From contig JALFHZ010000127.1 in the NCBI GenBank assembly GCA_022776445.1, positions 1 through 47,162 on the forward strand: a DNA stretch of 47,162 nucleotides, read 5' to 3'. Numbering within the stretch: the stretch's first letter is position 1; each line of letters starts with the position of its first letter. Shown in pieces: positions 16,539 through 23,808 of the stretch. The notes beneath the pieces were generated by a model, which saw nothing but the letters and a program-made list of their open reading frames with translations, was not told the DNA's origin and searched no databases. A program made the position numbers and the translations under genes. The stretch comes from Lachnospiraceae bacterium. GTDB taxonomy: Bacteria > Bacillota > Clostridia > Lachnospirales > Lachnospiraceae.

Positions 16539-17339
16539 TTATTTTTTAAAGTCAAACAATTGATTTAGCCACTCGCATGACAATGAAAACCATGTTCCGG
16601 GATGTTTATCAACCTGAGCTCCTGGACGGCAAACTTCACCTGTACACATGGATAAACCATGAGCTCCTGAAGGATATATGTGCAGCTCAAACATCACTCC
16701 ATGTTCTATAAGCGAATCGACCAGAAGCATAGTATTCTGTACAGGAACTAATTCATCATCCAATGTATGCCAGATAAAACAAGGTGGCGTTTTTGAATTG
16801 ATTTTCTTTTCTAAGCTATACTTTTCCCATTTATCCTGATCTTTCCCACCTGTCAGATTTTCAAAGGATCCACAGTGAACAAATTTTCCGGCAGATACAA
16901 CAGGATAACATAAAATAAGAGCATCCGGACGATAATTAACGCCTTTAGGCAAAATGTCAGAGTCGTACATCGTCCCAAGGCTTAATGATAAATGTGCTCC
17001 GGCAGAGAATCCAAGTATAGCTAGTTTATCAGAATCAATTCCCCACTCAGTGGCATTACTTCTGATCGTACCGATCGCTTCTGCTACTTCTTTTAATGGT
17101 TGATCGTTAATGGCTTTTTCTGCAACAGAATAATGCATAACAAAGACTTGATAGCCTTGTGCAAGCCATTCTAATGAAACCGGGTCCATTTCTCGATCTG
17201 ACAAAAAGCCATATCCGCCGCCAGGGCATATTACAATACAAGGTCGATGATCATAAGATGGCCAACTTGAAGATTTTTCATGAAGAAAAGCCTCCAGTTT
17301 AGCTCCTAGATCACCTATTTTTATTTCAAAGTGTCTCAT
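16539..17339 (-). CDS. Alpha/beta-hydrolase esterase (acetyl-xylan/feruloyl esterase-like)
   Basis: A cytoplasmic 266-residue serine esterase of the BD-FAE/AXE type. It shows the oxyanion motif CPGGGYGFLS, the nucleophile elbow GFSAGAH, the acid in HTLDDELVP and the base in SGAHGLS. There is no signal peptide. The ATG at 17339 is preceded by AAAGGAGAGGAG; the ATG at 17360 lies inside an operator palindrome. Such enzymes remove acyl groups (acetate, ferulate) from sugars. It is divergent from the GntR regulator gene and carries the same double palindrome as the TRAP operon, so it is probably in the same regulon. Base composition is AT-rich, like the rest of this block. Confidence 0.85.
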   Translation of the reverse strand: MRHFEIKIGDLGAKLEAFLHEKSSSWPSYDHRPCIVICPGGGYGFLSDREMDPVSLEWLAQGYQVFVMHYSVAEKAINDQPLKEVAEAIGTIRSNATEWGIDSDKLAILGFSAGAHLSLSLGTMYDSDILPKGVNYRPDALILCYPVVSAGKFVHCGSFENLTGGKDQDKWEKYSLEKKINSKTPPCFIWHTLDDELVPVQNTMLLVDSLIEHGVMFELHIYPSGAHGLSMCTGEVCRPGAQVDKHPGTWFSLSCEWLNQLFDFKK

Positions 17340-17354
17340 ATCTCCTCTCCTTTG

Positions 17355-17377
17355 TAACATGTTAGAGTAACATGTTA
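17355..17377 (-). promoter_or_regulatory. Tandem palindromic operator at the esterase promoter
   Basis: Two perfect copies of TAACATGTTA (17355-17364 and 17368-17377) are separated by GAG, a 13-bp repeat. They begin four bases downstream of the esterase -10 box, overlapping the transcription start region. The same arrangement recurs at 18418-18440. The likely binder is the adjacent GntR protein. Confidence 0.75.
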
Positions 17378-17380
17378 ATA

Positions 17381-17409
17381 ATCATAACACCTATTTGGGT
17401 GTAAATCAA
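17381..17409 (-). promoter_or_regulatory. Promoter of the esterase gene
   Basis: On the minus strand TTGATT (17409-17404), 17-bp spacer, TATGAT (17386-17381). An ACACC/GGGTGT inverted repeat sits inside the spacer. Confidence 0.65.
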
Positions 17410-17458
17410 CTATTATTTTGTCTTTACCAATAGTTTACTGCAAAAAATTTCGAATATT

Positions 17459-17487
17459 TTGACTTCACGTTTCTTTGGTGGTAGTAT
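17459..17487 (+). promoter_or_regulatory. Promoter of the gntR-type gene
   Basis: TTGACT (17459-17464), 17-bp spacer, TAGTAT (17482-17487), 33 bp before the start codon. No TAACATGTTA copy overlaps this promoter; the nearest pair is about 80 bp away. Confidence 0.6.
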
Positions 17488-17519
17488 ATTAAGCAAGGAG
17501 AAAATTTTGGAGGTAAATC

Positions 17520-18233
17520 ATGATATCAGATCAGAGAGCTCCTGTAATTAAGGATTATCCAACACTTCAGGAAAATATATATGCAACCTTGAAGGGGCAG
17601 ATTTGCTTGTTAGAACGTGTACCAGGGACAATTATGAGTGCAACGGATATTGCTCAATCTATGGCACTTTTAATGCAGAGAACAGTAAGCAGAACTCCAG
17701 TGAGAGAAGCCTTTCTTCAGCTTGCAAAAGAAGGATTAGTAGAGTTAAGACCACAATTTGGCACAGTTGTGACAAAGATAGATAGAAATCGTGCTTTAGA
17801 AGAACGATATGTGAGATATACATTGGAACATGATAATTTAAAGGATTTCATGGATAAGGTAAACGAAGCTGACTACGAGGAATTTGAAGAGATAATAAGT
17901 AAACAAAAGGCAGCAAACGAAGACGGTAAAAATCTCCAATATATTGAATTGGATAATATATTCCACCATAAGCAGTTTTATATTAGCGGTCATGTTTTGT
18001 GTTTGGATATTATTACAACATATAATAGCCATTATGATCGTCTGAGAAACCTGACAACATGGGATAAGGGTAATGTGAAAAAATCTATTGCTCAGCATGA
18101 AGAATTGGTAAAAGCTTTTCGCAAAAAAGATTTAACTGGGGCACAGGAAATATTAAAAATCCATTTGGGCAAACTGCTTGATGAGGAGAAGGAATTATAT
18201 TTTAAATATCCCGAATATTTTTTAAATGAATAA
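17520..18233 (+). CDS. GntR-family regulator (FadR/FCD subfamily)
   Basis: A 237-residue DNA-binding protein. An N-terminal winged helix-turn-helix (residues about 15-85) has the characteristic VSRTPVREAFLQLAKEGLVEL and the wing PQFGTVV. It is followed by an all-helical FCD-type ligand domain with candidate metal ligands in ELDNIFHHKQFY, SIAQHEELVKAF and ILKIHL. FCD members usually bind carboxylates such as sugar acids and release DNA when bound. GGAGG lies six bases before the ATG. It is flanked by an esterase and a TRAP operon, and both promoters carry the TAACATGTTA pair, so it is the probable repressor of both. Confidence 0.88.
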   Translation: MISDQRAPVIKDYPTLQENIYATLKGQICLLERVPGTIMSATDIAQSMALLMQRTVSRTPVREAFLQLAKEGLVELRPQFGTVVTKIDRNRALEERYVRYTLEHDNLKDFMDKVNEADYEEFEEIISKQKAANEDGKNLQYIELDNIFHHKQFYISGHVLCLDIITTYNSHYDRLRNLTTWDKGNVKKSIAQHEELVKAFRKKDLTGAQEILKIHLGKLLDEEKELYFKYPEYFLNE

Positions 18234-18245
18234 TTGTTTTATTTC

Positions 18246-18285
18246 AAAGACTTGTAATTAGGTATTTTCTAGTTGCAAGTCTTTT
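18246..18285 (+). terminator. Terminator after the gntR-type gene
   Basis: AAAGACTTGTAATTA (18246-18260) pairs with TAGTTGCAAGTCTTT (18270-18284) with two G-T pairs, and ends in TTTT. Confidence 0.7.
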
Positions 18286-18384
18286 GTTGTATCGTGATTT
18301 GCTCTACAGGCATAGTTGTTTGTACATTATGAATATAATTTCTAATTAGAAACAGTGCAATATAACGAAATGAGTCCTTTGGTC

Positions 18385-18413
18385 TTGACATTGACACATC
18401 AATAAAGTATGCT
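18385..18413 (+). promoter_or_regulatory. Promoter of the TRAP transporter operon
   Basis: TTGACA (18385-18390), 17-bp spacer, TATGCT (18408-18413). A second TTGACA directly follows the first (18391-18396). The operator pair starts five bases after the -10 box, the same geometry as at the esterase promoter. Confidence 0.7.
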
Positions 18414-18417
18414 AATG

Positions 18418-18440
18418 TAACATGTTAATGAAACATGTCA
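18418..18440 (+). promoter_or_regulatory. Tandem palindromic operator at the TRAP promoter
   Basis: A perfect TAACATGTTA (18418-18427), a three-base spacer ATG, and a weaker copy AAACATGTCA (18431-18440). The spacing of 13 bp matches the pair at 17355-17377. Confidence 0.72.
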
Positions 18441-18500
18441 GATAATAAAAGGGCCCGATAATATCAAAATGAAATTAAGGTATGAAGGAAGGAAAAAATA

Positions 18501-19541
18501 ATGAGAAAATTTTTTATCAGCACAGTGGTAGCGCTTGGCTGCATTGCTTTAACTGCATGTGGAAATAGTAGTTCGTCAACTTCTGCTGATCAGTCAGCAA
18601 ACACAGGTAAACAGGAAGCGGCAGTCTCAAGTGAAAAAATAACTCTCAAGTTTGGAAATACCGCAGGGGAGGAGGATATTCAGACAATTGCGCTTAGAGA
18701 TGTAGCAGAGCGTCTCGAAAAGGAAAGTAACGGACGCATTGTTGCAGAGGTTTATCCAAGTTCTTCATTGGGAGATACGGATGATCTGACAGAACAGGCG
18801 ATGCAGGGTGCTGCTATTTTAACCGTTTCAGATCCCAGCCGTCTTGCATCGTTTGTAAATGATTATGGCATGCTTCAGATGCCATACATTTTTGATGACT
18901 ACTCTGGTTTGGATAAGGTTATGAAGACGGCTCTTTATGATGAGTGGAAAAAGCAATTTGCTGATCAGGGAATTTGGCTGATTACGTCTAACTGGTTTAG
19001 CGGAACAAGAAACTTTTGCTTAAATAAAGAAATAAAAAATCCAGAAGATCTGACAGGTCAGAGAATCAGAACAATAGGTAATGATCTCTGTACCAGTTCT
19101 GTAAATGCTATGGGAGCAGTTGCGACTCCTATGAGCTGGAGCGAGGTTTACACTTCCATTCAGCAAAAAGCGCTTGATGGTGCTGAAGTTCAGACCCCAT
19201 CTTTCTATGCTACTCGTTTGTGGGAGGTAACAAAGTACATCAATAAGACAGAGCATTTTCAGCTGATTGGTTCTGTAGTAACAGGTACAAAATTCCGTGA
19301 CAGCTTAAGTAAAGAAGATCAGGAGCTGGTTGAGCGTATCTTCAGAGAAGTAGGTACAGAGTATCAGGCTAAATGTATCGAGATGAGTGATAACTATGAG
19401 AAAGAGATGGTTGAAAAGTATGGAGTTATCATTAATAACGATGTGAATATTCAGGCATTTAAGGATGCAACTGCACCTGTATATGCACAGTTGGGATATG
19501 AAGATGTTAAAGAGGAACTGATGAAAGAAATGGCACAGTAA
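18501..19541 (+). CDS. dctP: TRAP transporter solute-binding lipoprotein (DctP family)
   Basis: Extracytoplasmic binding protein of a tripartite ATP-independent transporter. A signal peptide ends in lipobox LTAC (cysteine near residue 20). Then comes a Ser/Thr-rich linker and a DctP fold from about residue 45 (LKFGNTAGEEDIQTIALRDV). The carboxylate-binding arginine region is present in SGTRNFCLNKEIKNPEDL and GQRIRT, and the long hinge helix lies in MSWSEVYTSIQQKALDGAEV. TRAP systems import organic acids, including sugar acids and sialic acid, using an ion gradient. It is the first gene of dctPQM and is probably controlled by the neighbouring GntR protein. Confidence 0.93.
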   Translation: MRKFFISTVVALGCIALTACGNSSSSTSADQSANTGKQEAAVSSEKITLKFGNTAGEEDIQTIALRDVAERLEKESNGRIVAEVYPSSSLGDTDDLTEQAMQGAAILTVSDPSRLASFVNDYGMLQMPYIFDDYSGLDKVMKTALYDEWKKQFADQGIWLITSNWFSGTRNFCLNKEIKNPEDLTGQRIRTIGNDLCTSSVNAMGAVATPMSWSEVYTSIQQKALDGAEVQTPSFYATRLWEVTKYINKTEHFQLIGSVVTGTKFRDSLSKEDQELVERIFREVGTEYQAKCIEMSDNYEKEMVEKYGVIINNDVNIQAFKDATAPVYAQLGYEDVKEELMKEMAQ

Positions 19542-19573
19542 GATGGAGTGTTGGAATTAAAGGAGAGTTTATT

Positions 19574-20050
19574 ATGAAAACAGTTTACCGTAATTTTTGC
19601 AAATGGGAGGAATATTTATGTTGTACAATGTTTTTTTCCATGGTTGTATTGGTCCTCTGTTCTGCCATTGCTCGCTTGATAAACCATCCTTTGGCATGGA
19701 GCATTGATGTTGCTCAGTTATTACTTGCTTGGACTTGTTTTATAGGCGCAGATGTAGCATTTCGACGAGATAAATTAGTTGGTTTAGATTTATTTACGCG
19801 TAAATTGCCGCAAAAAGTTGCACAGATCATATCCTTAGTTATTAAGGTCATAATGCTTAGCGCACTGGTAATATTTATCGTTTATGGAGTAAGGTTGAGT
19901 GTTGAGAGCTGGAAACGATCTTTCCAGACCTTAACAATAAGTTATTCTTTTGTAACTTTAAGTTTGCCGGTTGCTTCTTTTCTAATGAGCATAACAGCAA
20001 TTATTAAAATTGTGGATTCAGTAAAAATGATTTTAAATATTGCTGAGTGA
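19574..20050 (+). CDS. dctQ: TRAP transporter small membrane subunit (DctQ family)
   Basis: A 158-residue protein with four predicted membrane helices. The family pattern ARLINHPLAWSIDVAQLLLAWTCFIGADVAFRRD is split across helices one and two, and the conserved W-C-F-GA and R residues are visible. It connects the binding protein with the large permease. AAAGGAG precedes the ATG. It lies 32 bp after dctP. Confidence 0.92.
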   Translation: MKTVYRNFCKWEEYLCCTMFFSMVVLVLCSAIARLINHPLAWSIDVAQLLLAWTCFIGADVAFRRDKLVGLDLFTRKLPQKVAQIISLVIKVIMLSALVIFIVYGVRLSVESWKRSFQTLTISYSFVTLSLPVASFLMSITAIIKIVDSVKMILNIAE

Positions 20051-20066
20051 TGCTGGGGGTATAAAA

Positions 20067-21359
20067 ATGAGCGTATTATTAATAACATTTGTAGTTTTAT
20101 TGGTTATCGGAATGCCGGTATCCTTTGTAATTGGGTTATCAGGACTGGCTTTTTTTGCGGTAACACCTGATATTCCATTTTCTATTACGGTACAGCGTAT
20201 TGTAGCACAGACACAGTCCTACTCATTTTTGGCAGTTCCATTTTTTATATTTGCAGGAAATCTGATGAATGAATCCGGAATTACAAAGAGATTGTTAGGA
20301 CTGGCATCCATACTAACTAGGAGAATGTATGGCGGTATGGCCCAGGTCTCTGTTGTTATGAGTACTTTAATGGGTGGAGTATCTGGATCTGCAACAGCAG
20401 ATGCTGCTATGGAAACTCGAATCTTAGGACCCGAAATGATGAAACGCGGATATACAAAAGGGTATATTACTGCGGTGAACTGTTTAACCGGTCTTATAAC
20501 AGCTACGATCCCTCCCAGCTTGGGGCTAATATTGTATGGATTTATCGGAGAAGTTTCGATTGGACGATTATTCTGTGCCGGAATGGTACCGGGTGTATTG
20601 ATGATGACTGTATTGATGCTTACAGTTAATATTACAAGCCGTGTCAGGGGGTTTGAGAAACCGAATTCTGAGATACCTAAAGTAACAGTATCTGAAATAA
20701 CTGAGAATCTTAAGGAGTCTATTTGGGCATTAATGTTCCCTGTGATATTAATTGTTGGAATTAGATTTGGTGTCTGTACACCGTCTGAGGCCGGTGCATT
20801 TGCAGTATTTTATGCTATAATTGTAGGAGCATTTGTATATCATGAGTTTTCTATTAAGGGATTTGTTGAAGCATTGAAGACTTCCATGATTGATACAGCT
20901 GCAGTCATGCTGATTGTAACATTATCAGGTCCTTTTAGTTACTCTGTGACATATGTCAATTTGCCACAGAAACTTTCAACCTTTATTTTCGGAATTACAA
21001 ACAATCCGCAGCTTTTGGTTATTATTATTCTGCTGTTCTTGTTTGTAATGGGAATGTTCTTGGACAGCAATGTGAATTTCCTGTTACTGACGCCAATTTT
21101 CCTTCCGATGGTCACAAAATTAGGAGTAGATCCAGTTCATTTCGGTGTTTTAATGGCGACCATTGTCACTATGGGAGTTATGACACCTCCGGTTGGTTCA
21201 GCACTTTACACTGTTTGCGGAATCCTGGAATGTCCAATTGAAGAATATACGAAGGAAGCTTTGCCATTTTTCCTTGCGATTCTGTTAGAAATGATTGTTT
21301 TGGTATTCTTGCCAGATATTGTATTGTTCCTGCCAAATCTTGTTTACGGAACTTATTAA
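20067..21359 (+). CDS. dctM: TRAP transporter large permease (DctM family)
   Basis: A 430-residue integral membrane transporter with about twelve helices. It has DctM signatures: GMPVSFVIGLSGLAFF at the N-terminus, PFFIFAGNLMNESGI, GGVSGSATADAAM, and TPPVGSALYTVCGI near the C-terminus. ATG 20067 follows a GGGGG stretch; the longer frame from 20040 overlaps dctQ and has no site. It is the last transporter gene of the TRAP operon and is followed by an esterase gene 50 bp later. Confidence 0.93.
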   Translation: MSVLLITFVVLLVIGMPVSFVIGLSGLAFFAVTPDIPFSITVQRIVAQTQSYSFLAVPFFIFAGNLMNESGITKRLLGLASILTRRMYGGMAQVSVVMSTLMGGVSGSATADAAMETRILGPEMMKRGYTKGYITAVNCLTGLITATIPPSLGLILYGFIGEVSIGRLFCAGMVPGVLMMTVLMLTVNITSRVRGFEKPNSEIPKVTVSEITENLKESIWALMFPVILIVGIRFGVCTPSEAGAFAVFYAIIVGAFVYHEFSIKGFVEALKTSMIDTAAVMLIVTLSGPFSYSVTYVNLPQKLSTFIFGITNNPQLLVIIILLFLFVMGMFLDSNVNFLLLTPIFLPMVTKLGVDPVHFGVLMATIVTMGVMTPPVGSALYTVCGILECPIEEYTKEALPFFLAILLEMIVLVFLPDIVLFLPNLVYGTY

Positions 21360-21409
21360 AACGAGGCTGTTGGAGCCTGACAAGCAACAAAAAATGTGGG
21401 TGAACAAAT

Positions 21410-22060
21410 ATGAAAACGATTATGTGTTATGGTGATTCCAATACTTTCGGGACAAATCCTCATGGAGGGCGTTGGCCGAGAGAGGTGAGATGGACCGGAA
21501 AACTTCAACAACTTTTGGGAGATCAATACTATGTAATCGAAGAGGGTTGTGGAGGAAGAACTACGGTATGGGATGATGATCTGGAACTTTTTAAGAATGG
21601 AAGAAAATCATTGCCGGTTGCTCTTGCTACTCATAAACCAATAGACTTGGTCATTATCATGCTGGGCACAAATGATTGTAAAACTCGTTTTCAGGCACTT
21701 CCCTGTGATATTGCGGAAGGGGTACGACAGTTAGCGGAGTTGGTTCAGACGTATCCATATGGTGAATGGTATGAGATTCCGGAAGTGTTGATTGTTTCTC
21801 CTATCCATATCGGAGATAATATCGAGAATAGTGTATTTACTGGATTTGATATGATCGCTTCGAAAAAAAGTCGCCAATTTTCCGCCGAAATGTTAAAGGT
21901 GGCAAAAGCACAAAAGTGTTATTTCTTAGATGCCTCAGAATATGCAGAACCAAGCACATATGATAGTTTGCACATGGAGAGCAATAGTCATGAAGCTCTT
22001 GCAATAGCGGTGTATGAGAAAGTAATCAGTATCATCGATAAGGAATGTACGAAGGGCTAA
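21410..22060 (+). CDS. SGNH/GDSL-type esterase
   Basis: A 216-residue cytoplasmic acyl-esterase. The four conserved blocks are seen: nucleophile in CYGDSNTFG (serine 10), oxyanion glycine in GCGGRT, asparagine in MLGTNDCK, and the DSLHM catalytic Asp-His pair near the C-terminus. It resembles arylesterase/acetylhydrolase members such as TesA-like or carbohydrate esterases. It lies at the end of the TRAP operon, ahead of a terminator. With the oppositely transcribed esterase, this suggests that the imported acid carries acyl groups that are removed inside the cell (inference). Confidence 0.88.
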   Translation: MKTIMCYGDSNTFGTNPHGGRWPREVRWTGKLQQLLGDQYYVIEEGCGGRTTVWDDDLELFKNGRKSLPVALATHKPIDLVIIMLGTNDCKTRFQALPCDIAEGVRQLAELVQTYPYGEWYEIPEVLIVSPIHIGDNIENSVFTGFDMIASKKSRQFSAEMLKVAKAQKCYFLDASEYAEPSTYDSLHMESNSHEALAIAVYEKVISIIDKECTKG

Positions 22061-22071
22061 AAATTGAAAAG

Positions 22072-22103
22072 GGGGCTGTCGGGAAATAGATAGCCCCTTT
22101 TTA
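22072..22103 (+). terminator. Rho-independent terminator of the TRAP operon
   Basis: GGGGCTGTC (22072-22080) pairs with GATAGCCCC (22089-22097), then TTTTT. AAAA precedes the stem, so it also reads on the other strand. Confidence 0.85.
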
Positions 22104-22281
22104 TTGTGTCACAGTAAAAATAAACCCCCTGCTATGCAGGGTAAACTAAAGTGAACCCATTTGTCAAGACACCGATACGTGCATCTCTGGGTGTCTCATA
22201 TGCATTTGGATACCTTCAACGTAATGTGCTGTGTGAAAATGTTGGATGATTCATTTTCATCTTTTAAGAAAGGATGATTCA
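22104..22281. other. Gene-free stretch with hairpins, possible insertion-element remnant
   Basis: No gene is seen. CCCTGC (22127-22132) and GCAGGG (22136-22141) form a hairpin followed on the minus strand by GGTTTATTTTT. On the minus strand TGTCTTGACAAATGGGTTC (22172-22154) resembles the ends I associate with IS3-type elements. GACACC/GGTGTC (22168-22173, 22190-22195) is a further inverted repeat. No transposase remnant is readable. Confidence 0.25.
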
Positions 22282-22507
22282 ATGAAGAAAAACCAATACG
22301 TAGTAAAGCATGGCAATAAATGGGCTGTAAAGGGCGAGGGTAATATGCGAGCAACAAAAGTTGTTCATACGCAAGCAGAAGCAATAAGTATTGCCAGAGA
22401 CGTTACAAAAAACAAACATTCAGAAATGAGAGTACAAGATCAGAAAGTTTCGAGTATGTAATAGCTATGGCAATGATCCATGCCCGCCAAAAGACAGAAA
22501 CTACTAA
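22282..22507 (+). pseudogene. DUF2188-type small protein, C-terminus frameshifted
   Basis: From ATG 22282 (AGAAAGGATG upstream) the first 52 residues match the DUF2188 pattern: KKNQYVVKHGNKWAVKGEG, then THTQAEA-like VHTQAEAISIARDVTKNK. The frame then stops at 22461 after MRVQDQKVSSM. In the neighbouring frame the sequence continues as KFRVCNSYGNDPCPPKD to a stop at 22507, which is the usual C-terminal ending of this family as I remember it. The break lies between about 22430 and 22445 and needs a loss of one base or a gain of two. The function of the family is unknown. Whether the shift is natural or an assembly error cannot be told. Confidence 0.7.
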
Positions 22508-22641
22508 AAGCAGCCGGAATAGGAATTTGGCAACTTGTATTATTACTTTTTGAGTTGAAAGGGGAGCTTCACGCGAAGTGGCAATGTGTTCTCCGGTAAG
22601 ACAAAAAGCATCAAATTACCCTGCAAAATCCTCACAAATAC

Positions 22642-22670
22642 TTGCAATGTTTCCCCCCATGTGTTATGCT
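22642..22670 (+). promoter_or_regulatory. Promoter of the riboswitch-ribU transcript
   Basis: TTGCAA (22642-22647), 17-bp spacer, TATGCT (22665-22670), about 20 bp before the riboswitch. Confidence 0.6.
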
Positions 22671-22689
22671 TCCTTATAGAAAACAACGT

Positions 22690-22810
22690 ATAAGTTCTTC
22701 GGGGCGGGGTGAGATTCCCCACCGGCGGTACAGTCCGCGACCTGTATGATGCAGCTGATCCGGTGAGATTCCGGAACCGACAGTATAGTCTGGATGAGAG
22801 AAGAAATTGT
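22690..22810 (+). ncRNA. FMN riboswitch (RFN element)
   Basis: The conserved RFN core is readable: AGTTCTTCGGGGC (22693 on), GGGTGAGATTCCCC, ACCGGCGGTACAGTCCGCGA, the central CCGGTGAGATTCCGG hairpin, then GACAGTATAGTCTGGATGAGAGAAG. The P1 helix pairs AAGTTCTTC with GAAGAAATT. FMN binding in this class represses riboflavin synthesis or uptake genes. The terminator at 22858-22890 and ribU downstream indicate transcriptional attenuation. Confidence 0.95.
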
Positions 22811-22857
22811 GTGGCAATCAGATTTTTTCTGATTACATCCATAAAGAATTCAAAAGC

Positions 22858-22890
22858 CCCGGATGATGCGTCATCCGGGATGTTTTATTT
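22858..22890 (+). terminator. Riboswitch-controlled terminator
   Basis: CCCGGATGA (22858-22866), loop TGCG, TCATCCGGG (22871-22879), then ATGTTTTATTT. This perfect 9-bp stem lies between the FMN aptamer and ribU. AATCAG-N7-CTGATT (22817-22835) just upstream may take part in the alternative fold. Confidence 0.85.
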
Positions 22891-22974
22891 AAAAGATTCT
22901 GTTGGGATGGTTCCGCACGATTCCTCTGAAAGATGAACTTACATGGAAAACATGAATTTCAGGAGGAAAAGAAG

Positions 22975-23610
22975 ATGAAGGAAAAGTTATTGACGACGAA
23001 AAATGTTGTGTTTATGGGCATGTTCAGCGCACTGGCAGCAGTTCTGATGCTGTTTGAGTTCCCGCTTCCTTTCATCGCACCGAGTTTTTATGGTCTGGAT
23101 CTTGCGGAAGTTCCGGTTCTGATTGGAACCTTTGCGATCGGTCCGGTGGCAGGCGCAGTGATGGAAGTGGTTAAGATTCTGATCAAGCTGGTGCTGAAGC
23201 CGACCAGCACCGGATTTGTCGGTGAGTTTGCGAATGTTGTTGTTGGCTGGGCGCTCGTCATTCCGGCAGGTCTGATTTACCGGTTCAAGAAAACCAAGAA
23301 AGGCGCGGTGATGGGCATGGTTGCCGGAACCGGCATCATGGCTGTGACAGGTGTCGTGATTAATGCATTGGTAATGCTGCCGTTTTATTCCAATTTCATG
23401 CCGTTGGAGAGCATTATTGCGGCAGGTGCGGCGATTAACCCGGCAGTCAGCAACGTCTGGACTTTTGCGATCATCTGTGTGGGACCGTTCAACATTATCA
23501 AAGGAATTGTGGTATCCCTGATTACGGCGCTGGTTTATAAGAGAGTCAGTGTGATTATACATGGTGTGAACACAGGAGTATCGGCAAAGAAAAACCATGC
23601 GAATGTGTAA
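22975..23610 (+). CDS. ribU: Riboflavin ECF transporter S-component
   Basis: A 211-residue membrane protein with about six helices, which binds riboflavin and works with a shared EcfAA'T energy module. It has RibU features: FMGMFSALAAVLMLFEFPLP at the start, FYGLDLAEVPVLIGTFAIGP, and KPTSTGFVGEFAN. The ATG at 22975 follows AGGAGGAAAAG; a longer frame from 22933 has no site. An FMN riboswitch with terminator directly upstream confirms the riboflavin assignment. A hairpin terminator follows. Confidence 0.95.
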   Translation: MKEKLLTTKNVVFMGMFSALAAVLMLFEFPLPFIAPSFYGLDLAEVPVLIGTFAIGPVAGAVMEVVKILIKLVLKPTSTGFVGEFANVVVGWALVIPAGLIYRFKKTKKGAVMGMVAGTGIMAVTGVVINALVMLPFYSNFMPLESIIAAGAAINPAVSNVWTFAIICVGPFNIIKGIVVSLITALVYKRVSVIIHGVNTGVSAKKNHANV

Positions 23611-23631
23611 GAATAGATGAAATAAAATGGA

Positions 23632-23669
23632 GATCTTCCGGAAATGTGTGAGGCCGGGGGATCTTTTTT
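23632..23669 (+). terminator. Terminator after ribU
   Basis: GATCTTCCGG (23632-23641) pairs with CCGGGGGATC (23654-23663), including two G-T pairs, then TTTTTT. Confidence 0.8.
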
Positions 23670-23734
23670 ATTGGGACCGACGCTGTTTGGTAAGGCAGCT
23701 TCATGAAATTGCTTCACCGGATAACCGGGATAAC

Positions 23735-23763
23735 TTGCACCCCATTCTGACTTGTGCTATGAT
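23735..23763 (+). promoter_or_regulatory. Promoter of the sua5-led operon
   Basis: TTGCAC (23735-23740), 17-bp spacer, TATGAT (23758-23763), 45 bp before the start codon. Confidence 0.65.
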
Positions 23764-23808
23764 AATCCAGAGAATGTCGTTGATTGGCAGTGAAAAGGAA
23801 GCAGCATA

